A stretch of 64,000 bases of DNA from Mojavia pulchra JT2-VF2 (GCA_019359325.1 JAHHHN010000025.1:25594-89593); one strand, 5' to 3'. Shown: positions 43,794-53,084, numbered from the stretch's first letter. Program-made: numbers and translations. Notes: generated by a model not told the origin, from the letters alone.

Positions 43794-45683
43794 ATGACAA
43801 TTTTAAGGAAAACGGCATTGAATAAACAGCAATCGGCAAAGCGTGTTCCTTGGGCTGGCGCATTAGCAGCCAGTGTAATCTTATTGCCAGGGATTTTGGG
43901 GGGCAATCCTGCTTTAGCACAAAAAGCAGAGCGCGACACCTTAACTTATGGCGAGTTGATTAAAAGAACAGATAACGGAGAAGTCGCAAAAGTTGAGCTT
44001 GACGAAGCCGAAAATATAGCAAAGGTATATTTAAAAGGGCAAAAGCCAGATTCACCGATACAGGTGAGACTTTTGGAGCAAAACACAGAGTTGATCAATA
44101 AACTCAAAGAAAACAATGTTGATTTTGCCGAGGTTTCCTCCGCTAACAGTAGAGCTGCTGTGGGTTTATTGATCAACCTGATGTGGATTTTGCCACTGGT
44201 AGCTTTAATGCTATTGTTTTTGCGCCGCTCCACTAATGCTTCTAGCCAAGCGATGAACTTTGGCAAATCTAGAGCTCGCTTCCAAATGGAAGCAAAAACG
44301 GGAGTAAAATTTGAAGACGTAGCCGGAGTTGAAGAAGCGAAAGAAGAATTACAAGAAGTCGTCACTTTCCTCAAACAGCCAGAAAGGTTTACCGCAGTAG
44401 GCGCACGTATTCCTAAAGGAGTACTGTTAATTGGCCCTCCCGGTACAGGTAAAACCTTATTAGCAAAAGCGATCGCCGGGGAAGCTGGTGTACCATTCTT
44501 CAGCATTTCTGGCTCGGAATTTGTAGAAATGTTTGTCGGTGTGGGTGCATCGCGTGTGCGCGACTTGTTTAAGAAAGCTAAAGAAAATGCCCCTTGTCTA
44601 ATATTTATCGATGAAATCGATGCTGTAGGCAGGCAAAGAGGTGCTGGTATTGGTGGCGGTAACGACGAAAGAGAACAAACCCTCAACCAACTACTCACCG
44701 AAATGGATGGTTTTGAAGGTAACACAGGCATCATTATTATTGCTGCTACCAACCGCCCAGATGTTCTTGATGCCGCCTTACTCCGACCTGGCCGCTTTGA
44801 CCGCCAAGTAATGGTTGATGCACCAGATCTCAAAGGGCGGCTAGAAATTTTAAAAGTTCATGCGCGCAATAAGAAAATCGATCCTAGCGTTTCTTTAGAT
44901 GCGATCGCTCGCCGCACTCCTGGATTTACAGGCGCAGATTTAGCGAACTTGCTCAACGAAGCAGCGATTCTCACTGCTAGAAGAAGAAAAGATGCAGTTA
45001 CCATCCTAGAAATTGATGATGCCGTGGATCGGGTAGTTGCAGGTATGGAAGGAACCGCCTTGGTGGACAGTAAGAGCAAGCGCTTGATTGCCTATCATGA
45101 AGTCGGACACGCTTTGATAGGCACTTTGCTTAAAGACCACGATCCAGTACAGAAAGTTACACTTATCCCACGGGGACAAGCACTCGGTTTAACTTGGTTT
45201 ACTCCTAACGAAGAACAAGGATTAATTTCCCGTTCCCAAATTAAAGCTAGAATTGCTGCTACTTTGGGTGGTCGTGCTGCTGAGGAAATTGTTTTCGGTA
45301 AGCCAGAAGTAACTACAGGCGCAGGGGACGACTTGCAAAAAGTTACTAATATGGCGCGACAAATGGTAACACGATTTGGAATGTCCGATTTAGGCCCATT
45401 ATCTTTAGAGAATCAGCAGAGTGGAGAGGTATTTTTAGGACGCGATTGGATGAATAAATCAGAATATTCTGAAGAAATTGCTTCCAAGATTGATATGCAA
45501 GTTCGGGAAATTATCAGTCATTGCTACCAAACAGCAAAAGAAATACTGCAAGAAAACCGCATCGCTTTGGAGCGTCTCGTAGATTTGTTATCAGACCAAG
45601 AGACAATTGAAGGCGAACTATTCCGCAAAATTGTTGCCGAACATACTCAAGTAACTGATGAGAAATTAGCTGTATCTCATTAG
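43794..45683 (+). CDS. ftsH: ATP-dependent zinc metalloprotease FtsH
   Basis: A 629-residue thylakoid/inner-membrane AAA protease. N-terminal membrane segment (about 21-42) and a second one ([19 protein letters not shown]), Walker A GPPGTGKT (214-221), Walker [14 protein letters not shown] motif and the zinc HEVGH at residues 435-439. The sequence is closest to the cyanobacterial FtsH2/FtsH4 class that, as hetero-hexamers with FtsH3, removes damaged D1 from photosystem II. Which paralogue it is cannot be decided here. Confidence 0.96.
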   Translation: MTILRKTALNKQQSAKRVPWAGALAASVILLPGILGGNPALAQKAERDTLTYGELIKRTDNGEVAKVELDEAENIAKVYLKGQKPDSPIQVRLLEQNTELINKLKENNVDFAEVSSANSRAAVGLLINLMWILPLVALMLLFLRRSTNASSQAMNFGKSRARFQMEAKTGVKFEDVAGVEEAKEELQEVVTFLKQPERFTAVGARIPKGVLLIGPPGTGKTLLAKAIAGEAGVPFFSISGSEFVEMFVGVGASRVRDLFKKAKENAPCLIFIDEIDAVGRQRGAGIGGGNDEREQTLNQLLTEMDGFEGNTGIIIIAATNRPDVLDAALLRPGRFDRQVMVDAPDLKGRLEILKVHARNKKIDPSVSLDAIARRTPGFTGADLANLLNEAAILTARRRKDAVTILEIDDAVDRVVAGMEGTALVDSKSKRLIAYHEVGHALIGTLLKDHDPVQKVTLIPRGQALGLTWFTPNEEQGLISRSQIKARIAATLGGRAAEEIVFGKPEVTTGAGDDLQKVTNMARQMVTRFGMSDLGPLSLENQQSGEVFLGRDWMNKSEYSEEIASKIDMQVREIISHCYQTAKEILQENRIALERLVDLLSDQETIEGELFRKIVAEHTQVTDEKLAVSH

Positions 45684-45719
45684 TATCTGGTAAATATACA
45701 ATATTGATGACAAATGGTT

Positions 45720-45757
45720 AAAGGGGAAAGGAAAGAAAAGTCCGCCCCTTTTATCTT
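45720..45757 (+). terminator. terminator after ftsH
   Basis: AAAGGGG (45720-45726) and CCCCTTT (45745-45751) form a 7-base-pair stem followed by TTATCTTT. Located 37 bases after the ftsH stop. Confidence 0.55.
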
Positions 45758-45861
45758 TACCTGGCTTTTGATAGAAATCTTATAGCTAATTGTCGATATG
45801 AACCTAAGTTTAAAACTTCAAAAATTTATGATTGCGCTGCGCTCCGCCAGGAGCTTAGGCA

Positions 45862-46260
45862 TTATTTTTTCTCGGCGCAACCTTCCAAAACTCTCTTGTC
45901 TAAGATGACAGTTGCTGAGTAGGGATAAACTTTGTCTGACATTCCATCGCTACAGCTGTTAACTTGCTTAATAATTAACAGACTATTGCTTCTGCCTCTT
46001 AATCGGTATACTCGCAACAAGTTGGCAGGACGTCCTTCTGCCTTCAGAGGTGTGACATAAGGAAAAGTTTGCTTTTTCACATCTGGCGAAGAGTAGATAA
46101 TTCCGCGTTTGCTGACGGTAATGCTCCAAAAAGGTTCGGTTCCCCTAGCGATAAATTCTTCACTATTGGCAGTTTCCGCAACAACAAAACTATTGCTATT
46201 CATGGACAATAAGGCGACACCAAGTCCAAGGAGAACAATAGAAGAAATGAAGGTTTTCAT
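45862..46260 (-). CDS. exported GTEPFW-motif protein (COG3650-like)
   Basis: A 132-residue protein with a signal peptide (about 1-28) and the conserved GTEPFWSITVSKRG block that defines COG3650-type proteins, followed by a C-terminal pair of cysteines (VNSCSDGMSDKVYPYSATV..., EGCAEKK) that may form a disulfide. Function is unknown; related domains are found in exported or membrane proteins of many Gram-negatives. Convergent with ftsH. Confidence 0.78.
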   Translation of the reverse strand: MKTFISSIVLLGLGVALLSMNSNSFVVAETANSEEFIARGTEPFWSITVSKRGIIYSSPDVKKQTFPYVTPLKAEGRPANLLRVYRLRGRSNSLLIIKQVNSCSDGMSDKVYPYSATVILDKRVLEGCAEKK

Positions 46261-46341
46261 AAATATCTATTATATTTTGCAGGACGACTCTGCACATAAT
46301 AAACAAGTGCTGACGTTGAAGCAACAGGCAGAGGTGGCACT

Positions 46342-46533
46342 ATGAATCAAACAATAGTTCATCTTGTTACTGACATCCAGAACTTTATCCTGCTGGTGTT
46401 CTACACAGAAGAAAATAGCTGGCAGTTCCGGGTGGTTAGCCCTGGCGGTACAGTATTCGGTGAGCGTAGACTCTACTATACTCCCGAAGCGGCGGAAAAG
46501 GCAGGGCGAGAATGGATTGGGCTAGAGAGGTAA
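46342..46533 (+). CDS. small conserved-looking hypothetical protein, 63 residues
   Basis: A 63-residue frame starting ATG 46342 after an AGAGGTGG ribosome site. It encodes a compact aromatic-rich protein (FRVVSPGGTVFGERRLYYTP, EAAEKAGREWIGLER). The codon use and ribosome site make a real gene likely. I do not know a function. It lies just after the divergent GTEPFW gene. Confidence 0.65.
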   Translation: MNQTIVHLVTDIQNFILLVFYTEENSWQFRVVSPGGTVFGERRLYYTPEAAEKAGREWIGLER

Positions 46534-46834
46534 TATTGTGTTCGGTGAAAGACTTATCATTAAGACCGCAGGGGAGCAGGAGGCAGAGAGAAAGAGCGAT
46601 CGCCAGGCCAGGTATAAAGTTCGATAGTTGCCTGAAAATCTTGCGTTTTCAGCAATTAGTCCTAATAAGCTGATTTCACTCAAAAATTTTTATTCTCCAG
46701 CGGAACTATTTTGTGAGTTAATTGTCTTGTCTAAGGAATTACCACAAATTCTCATGCAGTTTTTCTTCGGATCGTCCGGGAGAACTAGGAAAATTTGTGC
46801 AAGTAAATCCTGCTGTAGCTTATAAATAACACGG
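46534..46834. other. intergenic
   Basis: Some 300 bases with a short purine-rich repeat (GGAGCAGGAGGCAGAGAG) and a HIP1 octamer near 46600. Frames on both strands at 46628-46953 have no family resemblance and are not called. Confidence 0.45.
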
Positions 46835-48130
46835 ATGAGATTACGCTTTTTTCTACTTAGCGTCGTCAGCATTATGCTGCTCTGTTCCCCAGCAAAAGCT
46901 TCTCGGTTACAATCTTGGTACTTTGACTCGGCAAAAAACCAACTCAACCTCACTACAGACTCTGGAGTTCAACCAAAAGCATTTTTAATTAATAACCCGA
47001 CACGACTTGTTATTGACCTTCCTGGAACCAAACTTGACGGTAATACAGTTCGTCAACGCTTTGGGTCAGCAGTCAGAGAAATCCGTTTGGGCAAACTTGA
47101 TGCCAAGACCACTAGACTAGTGATTGAAATAGCACCAGGGTATACTGTTTCTCCCGAAAAATTGCTAATTAAAGGTGACTCTTCCTCTCACTGGATAGTA
47201 AACTTTGCATCGTTTGAGCGCATCAACAACAATAGTTTGCCTCCTAGCGAAGAAAAGATTCCTATTCAAATCGGTGAGGTTTCTCCCTTTGCTGGAGTTG
47301 TTCCTTTAGGAAAAGAAATTACGCAACTCAGTTCAAAAGTGAAATCGTTGCTAGCTCGCTACAGTTTTCTGCAACCGGGAATGTTTTTCTTAGATTTGGA
47401 CACAGGCAATTATATAGACTTCAACGGGGAGAAAGTATTTCCAGCCGCTAGCACGATTAAATTTCCGGTTTTGGTGGCTCTGTTTCAAGAAATTGATGCA
47501 GGTAGAGTCAAGCTCAATGAAACTTTGGCAATGCGGCGCGACTTAATAACTGGAGGTTCTGGAACAATGCAATATCAACGTACTGGAACTCGGTCTAGTC
47601 TTTTAGCAACCGCCACTAAGATGATTACCATCAGCGACAATACTGCTACAAATATGATAATTGACCGTTTAGGTGGTAAAGCTAAGTTAAATCAGCGTTT
47701 CCGCAGTTGGGGATTGCAAAACACTGTTATTCGGAATCTTTTAGGTGACTTCAAGGGTACTAACACAACCAGCGCTAAAGACTTAGTAAGACTTTCAGCG
47801 TTAGTTGTGAATAATCAAGTGCTGAGTAATTCCAGTCGTAGCCAAGTTTTAAATATCATGCGTCGTGTTGAGAACAAAAGATTATTACCTTCTGGTCTTG
47901 GTAAAGGTGCAGTAATTGCTCACAAAACCGGAACCTTGGGAATTATTTTAGGAGACGCCGGTATTATTGAGATGCCATCCGGTAAACGTTATTTAGCAGG
48001 AATTTTGGTAAGAAGACCTTTCAATGATTTAAAAGCTAGGTATTTTATCAGCCAGGTTTCCCGGCTTGTGTATGGCTATTTAGACCAAGCGAGAGTGGCG
48101 CAACAGCCTTCAGGACTTATGCAAAAATAA
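46835..48130 (+). CDS. AMIN domain plus class A beta-lactamase-like serine hydrolase
   Basis: A 431-residue exported protein: signal peptide (1-22), an AMIN domain (about 25-130; RLVIDLPGTKLDGNTV, then IRLGKLDAKTTRLVIEI), then a class A beta-lactamase/DD-peptidase-like domain. The serine hydrolase motifs are Ser206-Thr-Ile-Lys209, Ser267-Asp-Asn and Lys364-Thr-Gly, all intact. The class A Omega-loop Glu166 is not obvious. AMIN domains target periplasmic proteins to peptidoglycan or division sites, so a localised wall hydrolase or a resistance enzyme are both possible. Confidence 0.88.
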   Translation: MRLRFFLLSVVSIMLLCSPAKASRLQSWYFDSAKNQLNLTTDSGVQPKAFLINNPTRLVIDLPGTKLDGNTVRQRFGSAVREIRLGKLDAKTTRLVIEIAPGYTVSPEKLLIKGDSSSHWIVNFASFERINNNSLPPSEEKIPIQIGEVSPFAGVVPLGKEITQLSSKVKSLLARYSFLQPGMFFLDLDTGNYIDFNGEKVFPAASTIKFPVLVALFQEIDAGRVKLNETLAMRRDLITGGSGTMQYQRTGTRSSLLATATKMITISDNTATNMIIDRLGGKAKLNQRFRSWGLQNTVIRNLLGDFKGTNTTSAKDLVRLSALVVNNQVLSNSSRSQVLNIMRRVENKRLLPSGLGKGAVIAHKTGTLGIILGDAGIIEMPSGKRYLAGILVRRPFNDLKARYFISQVSRLVYGYLDQARVAQQPSGLMQK

Positions 48131-48628
48131 CATCTTGCATCAGTCCCAACAACCGCCTGGGAATGAATTCCCAGGCTGATAGCGAAATCCGAACTGTATT
48201 GGGAATGTAGGTAAGCACGACAATTTGACTGTTGTAAAAATGTAGGTAATCACAAGTTGTAAAGAGTGGGTATTGTTGGAAATTGGAAAATTTACGGCTT
48301 TGCCACTACGCAACCAACAGCAACAAAAAACCCCGGCGAAACTAACCGAGGTAGAGGAGGAAACCAAATGATGATTAGAAATAATAGTATTTAGTTTTTT
48401 ATATTATTTCGTCATGTAAAGTAATGTAACGGATTTGTTACATAGAGTCAAGCGGATTTGACAAAAAATGCTACATAGTAGTAATTCAATTAGGTGAAGC
48501 AACTCTAGCTTGCGAAAGGCAAAGATTTCTGTAAAGCTGAGTTACCTAACGCAGGTGATATTATCACAAACTTGGAATAGTCTAATTGCAGGTTATGAGC
48601 TAACCCCAGAGGATGTTGAGGAAAACAG
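48131..48628. other. intergenic with a hairpin repeat
   Basis: About 500 bases. GCCTGGGAAT, GA, ATTCCCAGGC at 48155-48176 is a perfect 10-base-pair hairpin, part of a dispersed repeat (continuing CTGATAGCGAAATCCGAAC). No gene recognised. Confidence 0.6.
48155..48176. repeat. perfect 10-base-pair hairpin (dispersed repeat end)
   Basis: GCCTGGGAAT and ATTCCCAGGC flank a 2-base spacer. The adjoining sequence lacks a T-run, so it is more likely a repeat than a terminator for the upstream gene. Confidence 0.6.
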
Positions 48629-49543
48629 GTGAGAAAAGGCTGGCTACTCGGTTTGACAATATTTAGTTTAGGAATGCCTCTGGTATTTAAATTTAGTTCC
48701 TCGCCAGGGTCTATACCAACAACGCCAACGATTGCGCCTTCACCACCAAAAAACATCCACTATGAACAACGTATTTTGCCGCATAGCATAGTTCACATCC
48801 TGCGAGTGCCAAGCAATAGCAAATTTTTGGTAACTCCTGCTGTATCACCAAAAGTAACCACTATAGAGGAATTTGCTCAGAAACATCGCGCACAGGCGAT
48901 CTTAAACGCAGGCTTTTTTGACCCAGTTAACCAAAAATCTACATCTTATGTAGTTATCTCTGGTCAGTTGGTAGCTGACCCTAAAGAAAACGAACGGTTG
49001 GTGAATAATCCGAAATTAAAGCCTTATCTCAGCAAAATCTTAAATCGCACAGAATTTCGTCGTTATATCTGTGGAGAAACTGTCCGCTATGATATATCTC
49101 TGCACAGTGAGCCATCACCAGCAGGCTGCGAGTTAGCTGATGCTATAGGTGGTGGCCCGCGCTTATTACCAGAACTAGGCTCAGTACAAGAAGGCTTTGT
49201 AGATCATACCCACCGCCGCGATGCGATCGGCGGCAATCAACCTAACGCCAGAAGTGCTATTGGTATTACCCGCGATTGCACGGAGTGCAGCGCCAAAGGC
49301 GATCGCAGTATTGTTTTAGTAATGGTGGCGCAAAAATCCTCAGATCCCGTTAACTCTGGGATGACTTTGGCAGAACTGGCAGATGTGATGAAAACCCTCG
49401 GTGTTGAAAAAGCAGTAAATCTGGATGGGGGGAGTTCGTCTTCGCTTTATTACAAAGATCAGACATTTTACGGAAAAGTTAATTTGCAAGGAAACTCTAT
49501 TAAACGACCAGTAAAATCGGTTTTATTGGTTAAGGAAAACTAG
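48629..49543 (+). CDS. phosphodiester glycosidase (NAGPA/DUF2233) family protein with a repeat insertion
   Basis: A 304-residue exported protein: signal/anchor (3-20), then a NAGPA-like domain with ILNAGFFDPVNQKSTSYVV, the metal-site DAIGGGPRLL and the C-terminal AVNLDGGSSSSLYYKDQTFY. It would act on phosphodiester-linked sugars in the periplasm. GTG 48629 has GAGG upstream. Between ITRD and RSIVLVMVA nine residues (CTECSAKGD) come from a 27-base in-frame repeat insertion between HIP1-like sites (49272-49306). They fall in a loop, so activity may persist. Confidence 0.85.
   Translation: MRKGWLLGLTIFSLGMPLVFKFSSSPGSIPTTPTIAPSPPKNIHYEQRILPHSIVHILRVPSNSKFLVTPAVSPKVTTIEEFAQKHRAQAILNAGFFDPVNQKSTSYVVISGQLVADPKENERLVNNPKLKPYLSKILNRTEFRRYICGETVRYDISLHSEPSPAGCELADAIGGGPRLLPELGSVQEGFVDHTHRRDAIGGNQPNARSAIGITRDCTECSAKGDRSIVLVMVAQKSSDPVNSGMTLAELADVMKTLGVEKAVNLDGGSSSSLYYKDQTFYGKVNLQGNSIKRPVKSVLLVKEN
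49272..49306. repeat. HIP1-linked small palindromic repeat, copy 2, inside a gene
   Basis: GCGATTGC to GCGATCGC, 35 bases, near-identical to 9146-9179 and to the reverse complement of 61672-61706. It adds 27 bases (nine codons) between two HIP1-like octamers without breaking the frame. Confidence 0.8.
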
Positions 49544-49872
49544 GGAACTTTAGCTCATCCGAATTTTTAAAGCGTTTTTCAAATCCTTAGAATACTACGT
49601 GATTGTAGAGGGCACAATATACTTTCCTCCTATATAATTTACCTACATAAAAAGTTCATCCATTCAGCGTTATAGGGTTTACCGAACAAATATTTTTACG
49701 GTTTTTATCACCTTTTAATCAGCCAATTTTGTTGTCGGTAATCACAACTGATTGAGTGAAAAAACCGAATTTCCAGGCTTTGTAATTCTCAATATTATAG
49801 TAATCAAAGCAAGGATTAAATCCTGAATTGGTTGGGTAAATCAAGTCTACTGGTACAAGGGATAAATTAAAT
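49544..49872. other. intergenic / 5' region of the hsp20 gene
   Basis: About 330 bases. Small heat-shock genes of Synechocystis and Anabaena carry RNA thermometers in their 5' leaders (established knowledge); the 70 bases before 49873 could fold around the AAGGGA ribosome site at about 49857, but pairing was not verified. No gene. Confidence 0.4.
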
Positions 49873-50322
49873 ATGCTAGTTCGTTACAACCCCTGGCAAG
49901 AATTTAATACTCTACAACGTCAAATCAATCGTCTGTTTGAAGATACAAAGGCACCATCCGCATTATTGAATAATGATTTAGTTAAAGTTCCTGCGGCTGA
50001 GTTGCAAGAAACTGAAGATGCGCTTCATCTGAGGCTAGAACTCCCAGGAGTAGAAGCTAAAGATGTAGATGTTCAAGTTACAGAGAATGCCGTTTACGTT
50101 AGCGCTGAACGTAAATCTGAAACTAAAAGCGAAGAAAACGGCGTTATCAAAAGCGAATTTCACTATGGAAAATTCCAGCGTGTAATTCCGTTATCTGCTC
50201 AAATTCAAAATACTAACGTTACGGCAGACTACAAAGACGGTATCTTGAATTTGACATTGCCCAAAACGCAAAAAGAGAAAAATAAAGTTGTCAAAATCAA
50301 TTTAGAACAACCTACCGCTTAA
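49873..50322 (+). CDS. hspA: small heat-shock protein Hsp20
   Basis: A 149-residue alpha-crystallin domain protein (about 40-140): AELQETEDALHLRLELPGVE and the DYKDGILNLTLPKT beta strand are conserved, and the C-terminal IxI-like VVKINLE is present for oligomerisation. It is the class A Hsp17/HspA type that binds unfolding proteins and thylakoid membranes under heat. Followed by a strong terminator at 50415. Confidence 0.95.
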   Translation: MLVRYNPWQEFNTLQRQINRLFEDTKAPSALLNNDLVKVPAAELQETEDALHLRLELPGVEAKDVDVQVTENAVYVSAERKSETKSEENGVIKSEFHYGKFQRVIPLSAQIQNTNVTADYKDGILNLTLPKTQKEKNKVVKINLEQPTA

Positions 50323-50414
50323 CAGGTTGTATTGATTTGATAACTACCTTTTTCTAAGCTGTTGGTGTGGTGCTAATTGAATTGTCATTGTTTAGATAGT
50401 GTTAGGTAAATTCT

Positions 50415-50448
50415 AGCCTGGTTGCTTGGTTAGCAGCTGGGCTTTTTT
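50415..50448 (+). terminator. Rho-independent terminator after hspA
   Basis: AGCCTGGTTGCT (50415-50426), loop TGGTT, AGCAGCTGGGCT (50432-50443): a 12-pair stem with three G-U pairs, followed by six T. Confidence 0.75.
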
Positions 50449-50612
50449 ATTGGCTGAGAATTCTATGAGTGGTAGTGGCGCAAGTAAATTTTTAAAGTTA
50501 GCTGTGATTCAAATTGCTACTAGAGAACTAAATCTAATTCCTTCTAGCGGATGTAGTCTAATTCATAAACTAGCTGGTTAGCTTAATATTAGCAACTATT
50601 AAAGGTGAATGA

Positions 50613-50783
50613 ATGAATAGGACATTGATAGCGATTTTGACGTTTTTCTTCTTATTCTTGTTTATTGTCTCGCCATTTGCTGCCCTTGCTAGTTTAATGC
50701 TTGTGGTGTTAAGTGCAGCATTTTTATCTTTAGTAGGGAATGTGTTCCAAACACTTATCGGTGGTAATAGCAATTCTAAATAG
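50613..50783 (+). CDS. small hydrophobic membrane protein, 56 residues
   Basis: ATG 50613 opens 56 codons: MNRTLIAILTFFFLFLFIVS then PFAALASLMLVVLSAAFLSLVGN and a polar tail. Two membrane segments or one long hairpin are predicted. An AAAGGTG ribosome site lies about 8 bases upstream. A hairpin at 50806 follows. Function unknown; may be a stress membrane protein, given the neighbours. Confidence 0.6.
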   Translation: MNRTLIAILTFFFLFLFIVSPFAALASLMLVVLSAAFLSLVGNVFQTLIGGNSNSK

Positions 50784-50805
50784 CTATGAAAGCAAAATGC
50801 ATAAT

Positions 50806-50843
50806 AATAGCGCTTACCTTTTAAAAGACAAGCGCTATTTCTT
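50806..50843. terminator. terminator after the small membrane protein gene
   Basis: AATAGCGCTT (50806-50815) and AAGCGCTATT (50830-50839) are perfect 10-base arms followed by TCTT. It lies between convergent genes and may serve both. Confidence 0.6.
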
Positions 50844-50918
50844 AAATTTAAAACAGGGAGAAAGAATAGTTACGGTTATTTCCCTGAAGTTTACTAATAA
50901 TTGTCGCAATTTAACTTC

Positions 50919-51191
50919 TTACACAGCGCTGCGACGGGTTAGTAAGTTCCACAATAATACGGCGATAATTGCACCTAGAACTGCGACTAAGATACCAGTG
51001 ATGCTGAGGGTAGGCGCGGCTAATGCAAAGGTTCCCGTACTGAAGTATACACCCAGACTACCGCCAATAAAAGCACCGATGATTCCTAGCAAGATTGTTC
51101 CTAAAATTCCGCCGCCTTGATGACCGGGGTAGATAGCCTTAGCAATAGCACCAGCAATTAGACCTAAAACAATCCAAGCAAGAATGTTCAT
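50919..51191 (-). CDS. GlsB/YeaQ/YmgE family stress-response membrane protein
   Basis: A 90-residue three-helix glycine-rich membrane protein: MNILAWIVLGLIAGAIAKAI, then GHQGGGILGTILLGIIGAFI, typical of transglycosylase-associated (GlsB) proteins. ATG 51191 is chosen because the family starts with this helix; upstream codons are not needed. These proteins are linked to general stress. Several membrane stress genes are grouped here (50613, 52399). Confidence 0.9.
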   Translation of the reverse strand: MNILAWIVLGLIAGAIAKAIYPGHQGGGILGTILLGIIGAFIGGSLGVYFSTGTFALAAPTLSITGILVAVLGAIIAVLLWNLLTRRSAV

Positions 51192-51413
51192 GGTTATTAA
51201 CAAGAAACTTTTCTTTGATTCTATATATAGTTTAGTAAATTCAAGCTTGATATTCAATCTACCAACAGAATTAACTCTATTAACCACAAGGAAGAGTATA
51301 ATTGCTACCCTTTACTTATTTTGGCATTAGTGCTAATTCATCCACAAGGTAGTTATCAAAATTTTAATAAAATAATTAAATTTTTACTTAAGTTATTTAG
51401 GTAGTAAAAAAGT

Positions 51414-51568
51414 ATAGTTAGTTTACTTTGGACAGTTGCAGTTGTACTTTTTGTCTTTTGGGCGTTAGGGTTGCATTACACATTTTAGGTAATCTCATTC
51501 ATGTATTGCTACTTATGGCGATCGCTATTGCTATTTATAATTTTTTGAAATCACGTACTGCTTTTTAG
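51414..51568 (+). pseudogene. Lmo0937-like small membrane protein gene, start lost and frameshifted
   Basis: VSLLWTVAVVLFVFWALGL reads in one frame from about 51417 to a TAG at 51486, and GNLIHVLLLMAIAIAIYNFL continues in the frame one base back to TAG 51566-51568. Together they match the short Lmo0937-type membrane protein pattern (LWTIxVVL...GLIHxLLVIA...). The expected ATG is ATA at 51414. Start loss plus a -1 shift mark it as decayed, unless the sequence has an error. Confidence 0.55.
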
Positions 51569-51675
51569 GTGATTTTACTAAAAGAAAGAAAATAGATAAG
51601 GTGTAAAGTTTTGTAGCTACTTTTCGTGTTTAATTTTGATAAGGTGGAAGAGTAGAGAGCTTGTAGCTACGACCA

Positions 51676-52050
51676 ATGTTTAAGATGTCATCAATTATTA
51701 GCTTGCTCAATCCAACCACCTTGGCAACTACGTTAGCACTGGCAACAATTGTTGCTTATCCATCAACAACGCTGTCACAAACACCAAGCGATCGCAACTT
51801 AACTCCTCAACAAGGTTGCTTATCTGGCTATCCTAATGGCACATATCAAGGAAATCGCCCAGTAACACGCTATGAGTTTGCTGCGGGGTTGAATGGGTGT
51901 CTCAATCAGCTAAATGAAATTATTCCGGCTAACAGAGCGAATTTGGCAACAAAAGAAGACTTGGAAATTTTACTTAAACGGCAGAGGGAGTTAAACCAAC
52001 AACTTCGAGAACTTAACGGGCGAGTTGATACCATCCCTACCAATAAGTAA
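51676..52050 (+). CDS. minimal SLH-domain protein with coiled coil
   Basis: A 124-residue exported protein: signal peptide (about 1-35), half of an S-layer homology domain (GCLSGYPNGTYQGNRPVTRY then EFAAGLNGCLNQLN) and a short coiled coil (LLKRQRELNQQLRELNGRVD). This is the N-terminal layout of cyanobacterial SLH porins (SomA type), but the beta-barrel is missing. It may be a truncated porin or a small protein that ties the outer membrane to the wall. Confidence 0.75.
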   Translation: MFKMSSIISLLNPTTLATTLALATIVAYPSTTLSQTPSDRNLTPQQGCLSGYPNGTYQGNRPVTRYEFAAGLNGCLNQLNEIIPANRANLATKEDLEILLKRQRELNQQLRELNGRVDTIPTNK

Positions 52051-52398
52051 CTCATATTAGAGTAATTTTTATAACTTTTTTAAACGATTATCAGTTTTAT
52101 TACTATTGATATATCTTTGGCCGCTTGACTTTAGTAAGCCTTAGTAAGCCTAATGATTTTTGTTAGCTTCTAGACAACTATAGGGTCTTCACCAAGCAGC
52201 TTATAAGATGTTATTTTAACTTGAGAGTATAACCTTGAGCTAACCATTAGGCGTATTCAGTAACGGTGATATTAAGGCTGTCAGCTTGTTCATAGACAAG
52301 CTGAAGATAATACTCATGAGTCTACCTTAGGGTGATACTTTGTCATTAACAAATTACTTAACCTAATCGTATAGTTCAATTAGGCAGAAGGAATTTGT
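52051..52398. other. intergenic with a 9-base-pair hairpin
   Basis: About 350 bases. A TTAGTAAGCC direct repeat lies near 52130-52150, and TCAGCTTGT (52281-52289) pairs with ACAAGCTGA (52296-52304) across a 6-base loop, about 95 bases ahead of the HdeD gene. It might regulate that gene. No ORF of note. Confidence 0.45.
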
Positions 52399-52971
52399 AT
52401 GACAGCGAATGTTTCTGGTGATATTAACAAGAGTGGTAATAGGTCGCTATTAATGGGCGCTCTCTTGATTGTTTTAGGGATTATTGCGATCGCAATGCCT
52501 GCTCTCTCAACAATTTTTGCTGAGACTTGGGTTGCAGTGATCCTGGCTTCTGCTGGTTTTGCCAAACTGATCTATGGGTTCCAAAACCGTGATTCCAAAG
52601 GCTTTGTTTGGCAAATTTTGTTAGGCATACTCTACATTGCCACAGGTGTAATGCTGTTTACTAACCCGTTAAAGGGTGTTCTGACGCTGACTTTGTTGCT
52701 TGGCAGCTTTTTATTAACTGAAGGCGTATTTGAGTTAATTCTCGCATTCCGGGTACGTCCGCAACAGAACTGGACATGGGTGTTGGGTGACGGCATTATT
52801 ACTCTAATTTTGGGCGCAATGATTTGGTTCCAGTGGCCCTTCAATGCACCTTGGCTGATTGGAACGCTACTTGGTGTTAGTATTCTATTCACCGGCATTT
52901 CACGAGTGATGTTGTCGTTAAGTGGGCGTACTCCCTTTAATTCTCCTGACCAAGCTCCCAGCGCTACTTAA
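52399..52971 (+). CDS. HdeD family acid-resistance membrane protein
   Basis: A 190-residue protein with six predicted membrane helices and the HdeD-type repeats (ALLIVLGIIAIAMPALSTIF; LLGILYIATGVMLFTNPLKG; MIWFQWPFNAPWLIGTLLGV). HdeD in E. coli is a stress membrane protein of the acid-resistance region; the molecular activity is not established. ATG 52399 follows AGAAGGAA. Downstream gap holds a repeat remnant at 53002. Confidence 0.9.
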   Translation: MTANVSGDINKSGNRSLLMGALLIVLGIIAIAMPALSTIFAETWVAVILASAGFAKLIYGFQNRDSKGFVWQILLGILYIATGVMLFTNPLKGVLTLTLLLGSFLLTEGVFELILAFRVRPQQNWTWVLGDGIITLILGAMIWFQWPFNAPWLIGTLLGVSILFTGISRVMLSLSGRTPFNSPDQAPSAT

Positions 52972-53001
52972 TACTGTGGTTTTATAGTGTAATTATACGG
53001 G

Positions 53002-53033
53002 GCGATCGCGTAGCGCGCCCTGTTTCCCAATCG
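53002..53033. repeat. copy of the egtB repeat module in non-coding DNA
   Basis: GCGATCGCGTAGCGCGCCCT is shared exactly with the start of the egtB insertion at 15844, and the next nine bases differ at one position. It shows the insert belongs to a dispersed family. Confidence 0.75.
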
Positions 53034-53084
53034 CACTATATGAAAATATGGTTAGTTTAGCTTACTGCGATCGCTTCTTGCATC

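Noticed and set aside
43946..44833. 295-codon minus-strand frame within ftsH
   Set aside because: Antisense to the conserved AAA domain, Ser/Pro-rich composition with no family resemblance; ftsH is certain.
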